Assembly (NCBI RefSeq): GCF_001427665.1
Contig: NZ_LMHC01000024.1
Span: forward strand, 284,970 to 348,969
Reading direction: 5' to 3'
Length of the DNA stretch: 64,000 nucleotides
Source: Caulobacter sp. Root655
GTDB lineage: Bacteria; Pseudomonadota; Alphaproteobacteria; Caulobacterales; Caulobacteraceae
Shown here in pieces: positions 43,992-53,488 of this stretch; positions within the stretch are counted from its first letter, which is position 1, and each line of letters begins with the position of its first letter. The notes beneath the pieces were generated by a model, which saw nothing but the letters and a program-made list of their open reading frames with translations, was not told where the DNA came from and ran no database searches. The position numbers were made by a program, and so were the translations under genes.

Positions 43992-45131
43992 CTACTGCCG
44001 AAACATCTCGCGCGCGATGATCACCCGCATGATCTCGTTGGTGCCTTCCAGGATCTGGTGCACCCGCAGGTCGCGGACGATGCGCTCCAGCGGGTAGTCC
44101 TGCAGGTAGCCGTAACCGCCGTGCAGCTGCAAGGCGTCGTTGGCCACCTGGAAGCCGGCGTCGGTGGCGAAGCGCTTGGCCATGGCGCACAGCTTCGTCG
44201 CCTGAGGATCTCGGTTGTCGAGCGCGTGGGCGGCGCGGCGCACCATCAGCCGGGCGGCCTCCAGGTCGGTGGCCATGTCGGCCAGCTTGAACTGCAGGGC
44301 CTGGAAGTCCTTCAGCGGCTTGCCGAACTGGTTGCGGGTCTCGATATAGGCCTTGGCGGTGTCGAGGGCCAGCTGCGCCCCGCCCAGCGAGCACGAGGCG
44401 ATGTTCAGCCGCCCGCCGTCCAGGCCCATCATGGCGAAGCGGAAGCCCTCGCCTTCCTGGCCGATACGGTTGGCGACCGGCACCCGGCATTCGTCGAAGT
44501 TCACCGCCGCGGTCGGTTGGCTGTTCCAGCCCATCTTGCGCTCGTTGGCCCCGAAGCTCAGGCCCGGCGTCCCCTTCTCGACCACGAAGGCCGACACGCC
44601 CTTGGCGCCGTCCACGCCGGTGCGGGCCATGACCACATAGACGTCCGAGACCCCGCCGCCCGAGATGAAGGCCTTGCCGCCGTTCAGCACGTAGTGGTCG
44701 CCGTCCAGCCGCGCGGTGGTGCGCATGTTGGCGGCGTCCGAGCCCGAGCCCGGCTCGGTCAGGCAATAGCTGGCGATCAATTCCATGGTCGTCAGGCGCG
44801 GCAGATAGCGGTTGCGCAGCTCATCCGAGCCGAACCGGTCGATCATCCACGAGGCCATGTTGTGGATGGTCAGATAGGCCGCGGTCGACACGTCGCCATA
44901 GCTCAGGGCCTCGAAGATGATCGAAGCGTCAAGGCGCGACAGGCCCGTGCCGCCGACGTCCTCCTGCACATAGATGCCGGCGAAGCCCAGCTCGGCTGCC
45001 TGGCGCAGCACGTCGACCGGGAAATGCTTCTTCTCGTCCCACTCGGCGGAATGCGGGGCAAGCTGTCCCTCGGCGAAGGCCCTGGCCGCGTCCTGAATAG
45101 CGACCTGATCGTCAGTCAGCGCGAAATCCAT
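43992..45131 (-). CDS. Acyl-CoA dehydrogenase (isobutyryl-CoA dehydrogenase type)
   Basis: The 379-residue flavoprotein has the family motifs [91 protein letters not shown], and [41 protein letters not shown] with the catalytic Glu in the EGTNE region. Context with HIBCH and mmsB points to isobutyryl-CoA in valine breakdown, although the chain-length preference cannot be read directly. Confidence 0.93.
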   Translation of the reverse strand: MDFALTDDQVAIQDAARAFAEGQLAPHSAEWDEKKHFPVDVLRQAAELGFAGIYVQEDVGGTGLSRLDASIIFEALSYGDVSTAAYLTIHNMASWMIDRFGSDELRNRYLPRLTTMELIASYCLTEPGSGSDAANMRTTARLDGDHYVLNGGKAFISGGGVSDVYVVMARTGVDGAKGVSAFVVEKGTPGLSFGANERKMGWNSQPTAAVNFDECRVPVANRIGQEGEGFRFAMMGLDGGRLNIASCSLGGAQLALDTAKAYIETRNQFGKPLKDFQALQFKLADMATDLEAARLMVRRAAHALDNRDPQATKLCAMAKRFATDAGFQVANDALQLHGGYGYLQDYPLERIVRDLRVHQILEGTNEIMRVIIAREMFRQ

Positions 45132-45329
45132 GCGCGATATCCTCCCGTGCGGGGCAGAGTGAACCCCTCGCCTTCTTGGCCGCTGACGTGCCGCGCGGCG
45201 CGCGCTGTGTCAATCATATCTCACTTGGCGACTTTACATGCTGCGGTGCGGCCAAAAACGTCGCGCCGCCCTTGATCCGCAACACGTCCCGTACCAAATC
45301 GCCCCCATCGGAGGCGTCGTCTTTCTGTC

Positions 45330-45761
45330 ATGCGTAAGTTCATTGCCGTTTTCGCCGCTCTCGCGGCGCTTGCCAGCGTGTCGTCGGTTCAGGCGGCCGA
45401 CCTGGGTGTTTGGACCGGCCCGAAGGACAATGTCCGGGTCGCGATCAAGAGCTGCGGGACCAGCACCTGCGGCACCGTGGTCTATGCCAGCCCCAAGGCC
45501 GAGGCCGACGCCCGCAAGAGCGGCCTGACAACTCTGGTCGGCCAGCAACTGCTGCGCAACTTCGAGCCCGACGGCAAGGGCAACATGCGCGGCAAGGTCT
45601 TCGTGCCGACCCTGAAGGTCACCCTGTCGGGCACCGCCGAGTTCATCGACGCTCGCACCATGCGCGCCAAGGGCTGCGTCCTGGGCAAGGTGCTGTGCAA
45701 GTCGCAGATCTGGACCCGCATCGACACCGTCACGGCGCGGCTGGACGACCGCGCCAGCTGA
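45330..45761 (+). CDS. DUF2147 exported protein
   Basis: The 143-residue protein has a signal peptide ending VQAAD, then GVWTGPKDNVRVAIKSCGTSTCGTVVYA, LLRNFEPDGKGNMRGKVFVPTLKVTLSGTAEFIDARTMRAKGCVLGKVLCKSQIWTRI, the DUF2147 pattern. Four cysteines may form two disulfides. Family members are small periplasmic beta-barrels that may bind small ligands; the role here is unknown. Confidence 0.9.
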   Translation: MRKFIAVFAALAALASVSSVQAADLGVWTGPKDNVRVAIKSCGTSTCGTVVYASPKAEADARKSGLTTLVGQQLLRNFEPDGKGNMRGKVFVPTLKVTLSGTAEFIDARTMRAKGCVLGKVLCKSQIWTRIDTVTARLDDRAS

Positions 45762-45917
45762 CACGCCCCTGTTCGATCCGCGACAAACCGCTTGATCCGG
45801 ACCCCACAAGACGCCAGCCTCAGGTTGACAGTGTTCAGTTAGGCGTCCGCAGAGACGCCGGCCTGGGTGAGGAACGCGGCGAGCTCCAAGCTTCGCCGCC
45901 TAGGGAAGGTGTGCGCC

Positions 45918-47420
45918 ATGACGGAGACCGCCGCGCTCGAAGGCGCCTCGCGACAGTCGTCGACCGAGCATTTCGACGTGATCATCGTCGGGGCTGGAAT
46001 CTCCGGAATAGGCGGAGCCTACCACCTGGCCCAGCAGCGGCCGGGGACGCGTTTCGTGGTTCTCGAGGCCATGGAGAGCTTCGGCGGCACCTGGCATAGC
46101 CACCGGTACCCGGGCATCCGCTCCGACAGCGATCTCTATACCTTCGGCTACCGGTTCAAGCCGTGGATCGGGCCGCCGATCGCCACGGGCGCCGAAATCC
46201 TGACCTATATGGGCGAGGTGATCGCCGACAACGATCTGGGCCGGCACATCCGTTACGGCCACGGAATCGTCTCGGCCCGCTGGTCCGGCGCCGACAAGCT
46301 CTGGACGCTGGAGGTCCGGCGCGAGGACGGCGAAATCGCCCGCTTCACCACCGGCTTCCTGTGGATGTGCCAGGGCTACTACCGGCAACGGCAGGGCTAC
46401 ACCCCCGAATGGCCCGGCATGGAGGCCTTCAAGGGCCAGATCGTCCACCCGCAGGAATGGCCCGAGAACCTCGACTACAAGGGCAAGACGGTGGTCGTCA
46501 TCGGCTCCGGGGCGACCGCCGCGACCCTGGTCCCGGCCATCGCCGACGACAGCGGCCATGTGACCCTGCTGCAGCGCTCGCCGACCTTCTTCGTGCCTGG
46601 GCGCAACGAGAACGAACTGGCCAACACCCTGCGCGAGCTGGAGATCGACGAGTCGTGGATCCACGAGATCGTCCGCCGCAAGGTGCTGCTCGACCAGGCG
46701 GTGTTCACCCGCCGCGCCGTCGAGGAGCCCGAGGTCGTCACCCAGGAGCTGCTCGAAGGCGTGAAGGCCTTCCTGGGTCCCGACTTCGACATCGCGACCC
46801 ATTTCACCCCGCGCTACCGGCCCTGGCGGCAGCGGATCGCCTTCGTGCCCGATGGCGACCTCTTCCAAGGCATCGCCGCGGGCAAGGCGTCGGTCGTCAC
46901 CGACGAGATCGAACGCTTCACCGAAACCGGCCTGCTGTTGAAATCCGGCCGGACGCTGGACGCCGACATCATCGTCACCGCCACCGGCTTCAACCTCAAC
47001 GCCCTGGGCGACATCGCCTTCAGCATCGACGACCGGCCGCTGGATTTCGCCGACACCGTCACCTATCGCGGCATGATGTTCACCGGCGTGCCCAACCTCA
47101 TCTGGGTGTTCGGCTATTTCCGGGCCAGCTGGACCCTGCGGGCCGATCTGGTCGGCGACTTCGTCTGCCGGCTGCTGGCGCACATGGAGGACAAGGGCGC
47201 CAGGCAGGTCTCGGTGGCGCTGCGCCCCGAGGACAAGGACATGCCGCTTTCCGGCTGGATCGATCCGGAGAACTTCAATCCGGGCTACCTGACGCGCGGC
47301 ATGCACCTGCTGCCCAAGGCGGGGAGCAAGTCCGAATGGCGACACACCCAGGACTACTGGGCCGAGAAGGACGAGATCCCGGCCATCGACCTGGACGATC
47401 CCGCCTTCGTCTATTCCTGA
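45918..47420 (+). CDS. Flavin-containing / Baeyer-Villiger-type monooxygenase
   Basis: The 500-residue protein starts at 45918 (MTETAALEGASRQSSTEHFDVIIVGAGISGIG). It has the FAD-binding VGAGISGIGGAYHL, the FMO/BVMO signature FKGQIVHPQEWP (F-x-G-x3-H-x3-W-P), the NADPH-binding GKTVVVIGSGATAATLVPAI, and the ATGFN segment near residue 350. It oxidises ketones or heteroatom compounds with NADPH and oxygen. The substrate is not predictable. It is preceded by DUF2147 and followed by hemB with 81 bases between. Confidence 0.92.
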   Translation: MTETAALEGASRQSSTEHFDVIIVGAGISGIGGAYHLAQQRPGTRFVVLEAMESFGGTWHSHRYPGIRSDSDLYTFGYRFKPWIGPPIATGAEILTYMGEVIADNDLGRHIRYGHGIVSARWSGADKLWTLEVRREDGEIARFTTGFLWMCQGYYRQRQGYTPEWPGMEAFKGQIVHPQEWPENLDYKGKTVVVIGSGATAATLVPAIADDSGHVTLLQRSPTFFVPGRNENELANTLRELEIDESWIHEIVRRKVLLDQAVFTRRAVEEPEVVTQELLEGVKAFLGPDFDIATHFTPRYRPWRQRIAFVPDGDLFQGIAAGKASVVTDEIERFTETGLLLKSGRTLDADIIVTATGFNLNALGDIAFSIDDRPLDFADTVTYRGMMFTGVPNLIWVFGYFRASWTLRADLVGDFVCRLLAHMEDKGARQVSVALRPEDKDMPLSGWIDPENFNPGYLTRGMHLLPKAGSKSEWRHTQDYWAEKDEIPAIDLDDPAFVYS

Positions 47421-47501
47421 AGGCTGCGAGGCAAGGGCGGCGGGTGCTTAAGGGCTTCGTCACCCTTGCCTCGCGCCGCCTCCCGCGCGAAACCCTAGGC
47501 C

Positions 47502-48506
47502 ATGACCACGCCCCCGCTCGCCCCCTACCCCGCCACCCGCCTGCGCCGCCTGCGCCAGGCCGACTGGACCCGCCGCCTGGTGCGCGAGACCACGCTGACG
47601 CCGTCCGACCTGATCTGGTCGATGGTGGTGCACGAGGGCGAGGGCGTGATCCCCGTCGCCTCGATGCCGGGCGTCGAGCGCCTGTCGGTCAAGGAGGCCG
47701 CCAAGGCCGCCGTGCGGGCCCGCGACCTGGGCATCCCGGCCATCGCCATCTTCCCGCATATCGACGGGGCCCGGAAGGACGCGTTCGGCTCGATCGCCGC
47801 CGATCCGGACGGCGTCATCCCCCGCGCCGTCAAGGCCATGAAGGACGCCGCCCCCGAGGTCGGGATCATGTGCGACGTGGCCTTGGACCCCTTCACCGAC
47901 CACGGCCACGACGGCGTGGTCGAGGGCGGCCGCATCCTCAACGACCCGACCATCGAGCGGCTGATCGAACAGGGCCTGATGCAGGCGGAAGCCGGCGCCG
48001 ACATCCTGGCCCCGTCCGACATGATGGACGGCCGGATCGGCAAGCTGCGCGCGGCCCTGGAGGCCGCGAACTTCCAGGACACGATGATCATGTCCTACGC
48101 CGCCAAGTACGCCTCGGCCTTCTACGGCCCGTACCGTGACGCCATCGGCTCGGCGAAACTGTCGGCCGGCCAGGGCGACAAGAAGACCTACCAGATGGAC
48201 CCGGCCAACACCGAGGAGGCGATCCGCGAGGTTGCCCTCGACATCGCCGAAGGCGCCGACATGGTCATGGTCAAGCCGGGCATGCCCTATCTCGACATCC
48301 TGCGCCGCCTGGTCGAGGAATTCCGCATGCCCACCTACGCCTTCCAGGTCTCGGGCGAGTACGCGATGATCAAGGCCGCCGGGATGAACGGCTGGATCGA
48401 CGAGGAACGCGCCATCCTCGAAAGCCTGACCGCCTTCAAGCGAGCCGGCGCGGCCGGGATCATCAGCTATTTCGCGCCCTGGGCGGCGGAAAAGCTGGGC
48501 GCGTGA
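47502..48506 (+). CDS. hemB: Delta-aminolevulinic acid dehydratase (porphobilinogen synthase)
   Basis: The 334-residue protein has YPATRLRRLRQADWTRRLVRE, the divergent metal region CDVALDPFTDHGHDGVV (Asp-rich rather than Cys-rich, hence Mg-type), the Schiff-base lysines in SYAAKYASAFYGPYRDA and MVKPGMPYLDI. It condenses two 5-aminolevulinate molecules to porphobilinogen. A four-base overlap couples it to the next open frame. Confidence 0.97.
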   Translation: MTTPPLAPYPATRLRRLRQADWTRRLVRETTLTPSDLIWSMVVHEGEGVIPVASMPGVERLSVKEAAKAAVRARDLGIPAIAIFPHIDGARKDAFGSIAADPDGVIPRAVKAMKDAAPEVGIMCDVALDPFTDHGHDGVVEGGRILNDPTIERLIEQGLMQAEAGADILAPSDMMDGRIGKLRAALEAANFQDTMIMSYAAKYASAFYGPYRDAIGSAKLSAGQGDKKTYQMDPANTEEAIREVALDIAEGADMVMVKPGMPYLDILRRLVEEFRMPTYAFQVSGEYAMIKAAGMNGWIDEERAILESLTAFKRAGAAGIISYFAPWAAEKLGA

Positions 48507-48919
48507 GGTTCGGAACCCTCAGATCGATCGCCCATAACCTGGGCGACTCCATCGCTTCGGGCCTGGGTCTCCCCATAGGCCTCTACGGCTACGACGTCTT
48601 CGCCGAAGCCCGGGCCTCGGCCGAGGGCTATGTCGAGATCGATTTCATGAAGGGCGAAATGCGCGGGGCCATGCCTTCGAACGTCATGTCCGAGGCGATC
48701 CTGCGCTATCTCGACTGGCTGTCGATCCTGGCCGCCAAGCATGGTGGATCGGTCGGAGACTTCGCGGATTTGACCATCCGCTTTATCGACGCCTCGCCCT
48801 ACGGCCCGCATTTCGTCGTGACGGTCGCGAGCAGCAAGGAGCGTCGGGACACCACGGTCTATCACGGCCATGGCGGCCTCACCCTGGCCAGAACCGCGGC
48901 CACCGGGACGCTCGGCTGA
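48503..48919 (+). CDS. Hypothetical protein coupled to hemB
   Basis: The 138-residue product starts with a GTG inside the hemB stop (GTGA overlap), a sign of real coupled translation. It contains RFGTLRSIAHNLGDSIASGLGLPIGLYGYDVFAEA, VEIDFMKGEM and a C-terminal half TVASSKERRDTTVYHGHGGLT with two closely spaced His. No signal peptide, membrane segment or family motif is recognised. Codon use matches the neighbours. Confidence 0.7.
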   Translation: MRFGTLRSIAHNLGDSIASGLGLPIGLYGYDVFAEARASAEGYVEIDFMKGEMRGAMPSNVMSEAILRYLDWLSILAAKHGGSVGDFADLTIRFIDASPYGPHFVVTVASSKERRDTTVYHGHGGLTLARTAATGTLG

Positions 48920-48961
48920 CATGGCCAGGCCCGGGACCGCCTTCAGCCAAGGCCGGTTCTA

Positions 48962-49246
48962 TGGCGTCTCGACCGTCGAGCGCTGCCGGCCGCCTGGGTC
49001 GCCGCCGCCACAGCCCCACCCGCCCAGGCCAGGCCCAACGCCGATTACGACTACCTGATCTGGCTGCAGACCTTCGCCGGCCACAAGGCCTGGGTGATGA
49101 GCGGCACGGGCGGCAACAAGGTCGTGGTGGTTCCCGACCTCGCGCTGGTCGCGGTGATCACCACCACCAACTTCAACGTCCGCCAGCCGCACGCCATCTC
49201 GGAGAAACTGCTGAGCGAGCATGTGCTGGCGGCGGTTCAGCCGTAG
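48962..49246 (+). pseudogene. C-terminal remnant of a serine hydrolase (beta-lactamase family)
   Basis: The frame ending at the stop 49244-49246 reads LPAAWVAAATAPPAQARPN, then DYDYLIWLQTF, WVMSGTGGNKVVVVPDLALVAVITTTNFN and a C-terminal helix. This is the conserved C-terminal end of class C beta-lactamase-like serine hydrolases (LPAAWV..., G-x-GG-N...VVPDL..VVVITTTN). The S-x-x-K nucleophile part and the start are absent, so only about 90 of 350-500 residues remain. Confidence 0.75.
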
Positions 49247-49249
49247 GCG

Positions 49250-49660
49250 TCAGTTCGGCAACTGGATCAGCGCGTCGAACGGCTTGCCCTGGCGCAGGGC
49301 CTGCAGCGGCGCGGTGTCGGCATAGACCACCTCCTCGATGATCCGGCCGTCGCGCAAGGTCAGCTTGTCGACGCCCCGCCAGGTCACGAGGTGTTCGCCG
49401 TAACGGTTGGAGCTTTCCCACTCGATCACCACCACCTCGCCGCGCGTGGTCCAGCCGACCAGGGACCAGGTCAGGTGGGGCGCGTTGACCTTGGTCAGGT
49501 CGTTCAGCATGCCGATCTCGTCGCCCCGGATCACGCGGTTGGCGAAGGGATAGTGGAGCTGGCCCTCGGGATGCCAGAGCGCGAGAAAGGCCGCGCCGTC
49601 CTTGGCCGCCCAGGCGGCGGCGAAGCGGTCCACGAAGGTTTGTTTTTCGGCGTCGGTCAT
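49250..49660 (-). CDS. SnoaL-like (NTF2-fold) protein
   Basis: The 136-residue protein has the NTF2-like arrangement FVDRFAAAWAAKDGAAFLALWHPEGQLHYPFANRVIRGDEIGM ... GEVVVIEWESSNRYGEHLVTWRGVDKLTLRDGRIIEEVVYADTAPL. Such proteins are polyketide cyclases, steroid-isomerase-like enzymes or ligand-binding proteins; the function is unknown. It converges with the beta-lactamase remnant. Confidence 0.82.
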   Translation of the reverse strand: MTDAEKQTFVDRFAAAWAAKDGAAFLALWHPEGQLHYPFANRVIRGDEIGMLNDLTKVNAPHLTWSLVGWTTRGEVVVIEWESSNRYGEHLVTWRGVDKLTLRDGRIIEEVVYADTAPLQALRQGKPFDALIQLPN

Positions 49661-49792
49661 GGTGTGTCTCCTGTGAGAGACTCTGGCTAAGGCATGGGCC
49701 CGACGGCGTCTGGCGCTATCCGGACCTCATCATCGACGCTGGCGACCTCGCGGTGGCGGACGCGAATCCTTTCCGTTGCTAGCCTCGCGCCC

Positions 49793-50197
49793 ATGCCTTC
49801 GACCATCGACATCGTCACCGCCGTGATCCGCGACAACACCGGCCTCATGCTGGTGGTCCGCAAGCGCGGCACGACCCGCTTCATGAAGCCCGGCGGCAAG
49901 CGCGAGCCCGGCGAGGACGACCTGACCGCCCTGGCCCGCGAGCTGGACGAGGAACTGGGCTGCCGCCTGGTGTCGGCCACCCGGCTTGGCGACTTCGAGG
50001 CGCCGGCCGCCAACGAGCCCGGCTTCACCGTGCGGGCGGCGACCTACCTCGCGGAAGTCGAGGGCGCGATCGAAGCCCGGGCCGAGATTGACGAACTGGC
50101 CTGGATCGACCCGGCCGCGCCGGGCGCACGACCGCTGGCCCCGTTGATGCTCAAGGTTCTGGCCGCCTTGCTCGCGCTGGAACCCGATCTGGCGTAA
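49793..50197 (+). CDS. NUDIX hydrolase
   Basis: The 134-residue protein (MPSTIDIVTAVIRDNTGLMLVVRKRG) contains a complete Nudix box GKREPGEDDLTALARELDEELG (G-x5-E-x7-R-E-x2-E-E-x-G). It hydrolyses a nucleoside diphosphate linked to another group; the substrate is not predictable. The start at 49793 is at the beginning of the first beta strand. Confidence 0.92.
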   Translation: MPSTIDIVTAVIRDNTGLMLVVRKRGTTRFMKPGGKREPGEDDLTALARELDEELGCRLVSATRLGDFEAPAANEPGFTVRAATYLAEVEGAIEARAEIDELAWIDPAAPGARPLAPLMLKVLAALLALEPDLA

Positions 50198-50264
50198 CCT
50201 CGTTCCCAGTGTTCGGCCCGAGGCCGCGTACGACGGCCCGGTTCGTTCCTCATGGAGGTTACGC

Positions 50265-50522
50265 ATGGACGCCGACTTCAACGACACCAACAAGCCCGAT
50301 CTGCTGGCCCACGAGCAGACCTACCACGGCTTCAGCATCCTCCTGCGATGGTGCATGCTGGGCCTGGCCACCGCCATCTCGACCCTGACCGTGTGGTTCG
50401 CCACCCCGGCCGGGTTCCTGGGCGGGTTGATCATCGGGATCGTGGTGTTCGCCGTCGGCTACGCCATCCTGGTGCGGCGTGAAGAGAAGCAGCCGCTCAG
50501 CCTGTGGACCGAAGGGCGGTAG
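50265..50522 (+). CDS. aa3-type cytochrome c oxidase subunit IV
   Basis: The 85-residue protein has a short polar N-terminus (DLLAHEQTYHGFSILLRW) with the conserved HEQTYHGF pattern, two hydrophobic segments and a basic tail, matching the small bacterial aa3 oxidase subunit IV. GGAGG precedes the start. It is separate from the main cta genes, as in many alphaproteobacteria. Confidence 0.88.
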   Translation: MDADFNDTNKPDLLAHEQTYHGFSILLRWCMLGLATAISTLTVWFATPAGFLGGLIIGIVVFAVGYAILVRREEKQPLSLWTEGR

Positions 50523-50531
50523 AAACCGCCG

Positions 50532-52022
50532 CTACGACCTTACCCTCGGCAAGGCGTCCAACCACCGCGCGTAGGCTCTCTCCCGCGTGGCGACATTGAG
50601 CGCCGGCTTCAGCAGTTCCGCTTCCGGCCGCGCCCGCGCCGCCTCCTCGACCGAGCCGTAGACCCCCGCCCCGACCCCAGCGAACAGGGCCGCGCCCAGG
50701 GCGGTGGTCTCCTGGTAGCCGGCGCGGTGCACGGGGATGCCGGTCAGGTCGGCCAGGCGCTGGCTGAACCAGGCGCTCTTGGCCATGCCGCCGTCGATGC
50801 GCAGCGCGGCGTCCTCGAAGGCCGAGGGGGCGTCGGCCCGCATGGCCTCGATCAGGTCACGGCCCTGGAAGACGCAGGAGTCGTAGGTGGCCGCGGCGAT
50901 CTCGGCCAGGCCGGCGTCGCGGGTCAGGCCGAAGACCGCGCCACGCGCCTCGGCGTCCCACCACGGCGCGCCAAGGCCGGTGAAGGCCGGGACCACGACC
51001 ACGGCATGGTCGCCGCGCGCCGAGCGGGCCAGGGCCTCGGCCCCGCGCGGGCCGCCGGTGACGCCCAGTCCCTCGTTCAGCCACTGGATCGCCGCCCCCG
51101 CCACGAAGATCGAGCCCTCCAGCGCGTAGGTCGTGCGCCCGCCCACCCGCGCCGCCACCGTGGTCAGCAGGCGCGAGGCCGAATGCGGCCGCGTCTCGCC
51201 GGTATTGACCAGCATGAAGCCGCCGGTGCCGTAGGTGACCTTCATCTCGCCGGGTCGGATGCAGCCCTGGCCCATCAGCGCGGCCTGCTGATCGCCGGCC
51301 ACGCCGCGGATCGGCAGGGGCCGGCCCAGGATGTCCGCTGTGACCTGGCCATAGTCGGCCGCGCAGTCCAGCACCGCCGGCAACAGGTTTCGCGGCACGT
51401 TCAGCAGGGCCAGCATCTCGTCCGACCAGGCCTGCTTTTCGATGTCGAACAGCAGGGTGCGCGAGGCGTTGGTGGCGTCGGTGACGTGCGCGCCCATCCC
51501 CGTCAGCCGCCAGATGACCCAGGTGTCGATGGTGCCGCACAGCAACTCGCCCGCTTCGGCCCGCCCTCGCGCGCCAGGCACATTGTCGAGAATCCAGGCG
51601 ATCTTGGTGCCGGAGAAATAGGGGTCGAGCAGCAGGCCGGTCACGGCGGTGACCACGGGTTCGTGTCCGGCCGCCCTCAGGCGGTCGCAGACGTCGGCCG
51701 TGCGGCGGTCCTGCCAGACGATGGCCGGATGGATCGGCCGGCCCGTGGCCTTATCCCAGACCACCACGGTCTCGCGCTGGTTGGTGACGCCCAGGGCGAC
51801 GATGTCGGCGGCGTCGCGGTCGCATTTCTCGACGGTGTCGCGCAGCACGCCCACGCAGGCGGCGTAGATTTCCTCGGCGTCGTGCTCCACCCAGCCGTCG
51901 CGCGGATAGCTCTGGCGCAGCGGCCGGCCGGCGTCGCACACCGGCTTGCCGCTGGTCTCGAACAGGATCGCCCGGGTGCTGGTCGTGCCCTGATCGAGCG
52001 CCAGGATCAGAGGTTGGCCCAT
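50532..52022 (-). CDS. glpK: Glycerol kinase
   Basis: The 496-residue FGGY-family kinase has LALDQGTTSTRAILFE (phosphate-1 motif), NQRETVVVWDKATGRPIHPAIVWQDRRTA, GVAGDQQAALMGQGC, KVTYGTGGFMLVNTG, ATYDSCVFQGRDLIEAM and RIDGGMAKSAWF. It phosphorylates glycerol to glycerol 3-phosphate. No glpF or glpD lies next to it. Confidence 0.97.
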   Translation of the reverse strand: MGQPLILALDQGTTSTRAILFETSGKPVCDAGRPLRQSYPRDGWVEHDAEEIYAACVGVLRDTVEKCDRDAADIVALGVTNQRETVVVWDKATGRPIHPAIVWQDRRTADVCDRLRAAGHEPVVTAVTGLLLDPYFSGTKIAWILDNVPGARGRAEAGELLCGTIDTWVIWRLTGMGAHVTDATNASRTLLFDIEKQAWSDEMLALLNVPRNLLPAVLDCAADYGQVTADILGRPLPIRGVAGDQQAALMGQGCIRPGEMKVTYGTGGFMLVNTGETRPHSASRLLTTVAARVGGRTTYALEGSIFVAGAAIQWLNEGLGVTGGPRGAEALARSARGDHAVVVVPAFTGLGAPWWDAEARGAVFGLTRDAGLAEIAAATYDSCVFQGRDLIEAMRADAPSAFEDAALRIDGGMAKSAWFSQRLADLTGIPVHRAGYQETTALGAALFAGVGAGVYGSVEEAARARPEAELLKPALNVATRERAYARWLDALPRVRS

Positions 52023-52174
52023 GCGTCTTGCTTCTCCCGGCTGGCCTTTTCGGCGTTATTCTACCTGCGGCATCGCGACGCAAATCTTCGCGTTCCATGG
52101 ATTCACCTGTTTAAGCATGTTTTCATCTGACACCGCCAAGGTCGTCTTGGTTAAGCTTTGAGCCGAGGAGTCTG

Positions 52175-53290
52175 GTGAGCCAGGCCGACCAGACCGCGCA
52201 GCTCCTGTCCCTGGCCCGCAGCCGCGAGCCGGCCGACCGTGAACGCCTGCTCGCCGGCATCGTCGACCTGTGCGACGCCAGCCAGGTCGAGGGCTGCCCC
52301 GCCGCGCCCGAAGTGCGGATCCTGCTGGATTCGATCTTCATGACCCTGGTGGTCGAGGCCGAGCGCGACATCCGCGCCCGCCTGGCCGAACGCCTGGCCG
52401 ACGCCGCCTGGGCGCCCGCGGCCCTGATCAACATCCTGGCCCTGGACGAGATCGAGATCGCCCGCCCGATCATTGCCCGCAGCCCGGTCCTGCAGGACCA
52501 CGACCTGATCCGCCTGCTGGTCCAGGCCACGCTGGAACACCAGATCGAGATCGCCCGCCGTCCAGAGCTGTCGCCCGCCGTGGTCGAGGCCATCCTGGCC
52601 AAGGACGAGTCGGCCGTGTTGACCGCCCTGGCCAGCAACCCCACCGCCCAGGTCTCGCCGGACGGCCTGCGCCGCCTGGTCGACAAGGCGCGCGACGTGG
52701 TCGCCCTGCGCTCGCCCCTGGCCCGCCACCCCAGCCTGTCCAGCGACCTGGCCGAACAGCTCTATCTGTGGGTCGGCCGCGCCCTGCGCGACGCCCTGGT
52801 CGTCCGCTTCCAGCTGGACCCCGACAAGATGGCCCAGGCCATCGAGGCTTCGCTGCGCGCCGTCCATCAGGGGTCGACCGCCATCGACACCCCCAGCCTG
52901 GAGCAGGACGAGGACCGCGAGGAGATGGAGGCGGCCCTGGTGGAGAAGCTCGACGCCGCCGGCCAACTGCGTCCCGGCTACCTGCTGCGGGTGCTGCGCG
53001 AACGACGGCTGCCGCTGTTCCTGTTCGCCCTGGCGCGCCTGGGCCAGTTCGACATCCGCCAGGTGCGGCGGGCCGTCGACAGCAACCGTCCCGAACTGCT
53101 GGCCCTGGCCTGTTCGGCCGTGGGCATCGACCGCAGCGTCTTCCCGACCATCCTGGACCATGTGCGCCAGTTGAACGGCGGCCGTCCGGGCGGCGGAGCC
53201 GAAGCCGCGCGCAAGGCCAGCGGCGCCTTCGGCCCGTTCGCGCCCGACATCGCCGCCATGGCGTTCCGCCAGGCGGTCAGCGCGGCTTAA
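52175..53290 (+). CDS. DUF2336 protein
   Basis: The 371-residue protein starts with a GTG preceded by GAGGAG. It is helical and repeat-like, with HEAT-type units: RDIRARLAERLADAAWAPAALINILALDEIEIARPIIARSPVLQDHDLIRLL, EIARRPELSPAVVEAILAKDESAVLTALASNPTAQVS. This is the alphaproteobacterial DUF2336 pattern; the function is unknown, and the scaffold suggests protein binding. Confidence 0.9.
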   Translation: MSQADQTAQLLSLARSREPADRERLLAGIVDLCDASQVEGCPAAPEVRILLDSIFMTLVVEAERDIRARLAERLADAAWAPAALINILALDEIEIARPIIARSPVLQDHDLIRLLVQATLEHQIEIARRPELSPAVVEAILAKDESAVLTALASNPTAQVSPDGLRRLVDKARDVVALRSPLARHPSLSSDLAEQLYLWVGRALRDALVVRFQLDPDKMAQAIEASLRAVHQGSTAIDTPSLEQDEDREEMEAALVEKLDAAGQLRPGYLLRVLRERRLPLFLFALARLGQFDIRQVRRAVDSNRPELLALACSAVGIDRSVFPTILDHVRQLNGGRPGGGAEAARKASGAFGPFAPDIAAMAFRQAVSAA

Positions 53291-53316
53291 TCCCGCAAAA
53301 TCCACGCTCCACCTGT

Positions 53317-53416
53317 GTCATCCCGGACGAAGCGAAGCGCAGATCCGGGACCGCCGGAAGCACTGAGTTCACGCGTCGGTCCCGGATCTGCGCGCTGCGC
53401 GCTTGTCCGGGATGAC
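53317..53416. repeat. GTCATCCCGG...CCGGGATGAC palindromic repeat, copy 2
   Basis: The 100-base element has outer arms GTCATCCCGGAC/GTCCGGGATGAC and inner arms GCGCAGATCCGGGACCG/CGGTCCCGGATCTGCGC around a short centre, so it can fold into one long cruciform. It is related in its ends to the element at 40736-40842 and lies between DUF2336 and nadK. Confidence 0.85.
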
Positions 53417-53488
53417 CACACTTCGAGGGCTTTGAACCCTTACCCAATCAGGTTTGACAAGCACGCGGCGATCCCGCCACTTGGCGAA

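Noticed and set aside
46163-48139. 658-codon plus-strand frame overlapping the monooxygenase and hemB
   Set aside because: It is out of frame with both recognised genes and composed of Arg/Pro/Gly-rich shadow sequence.
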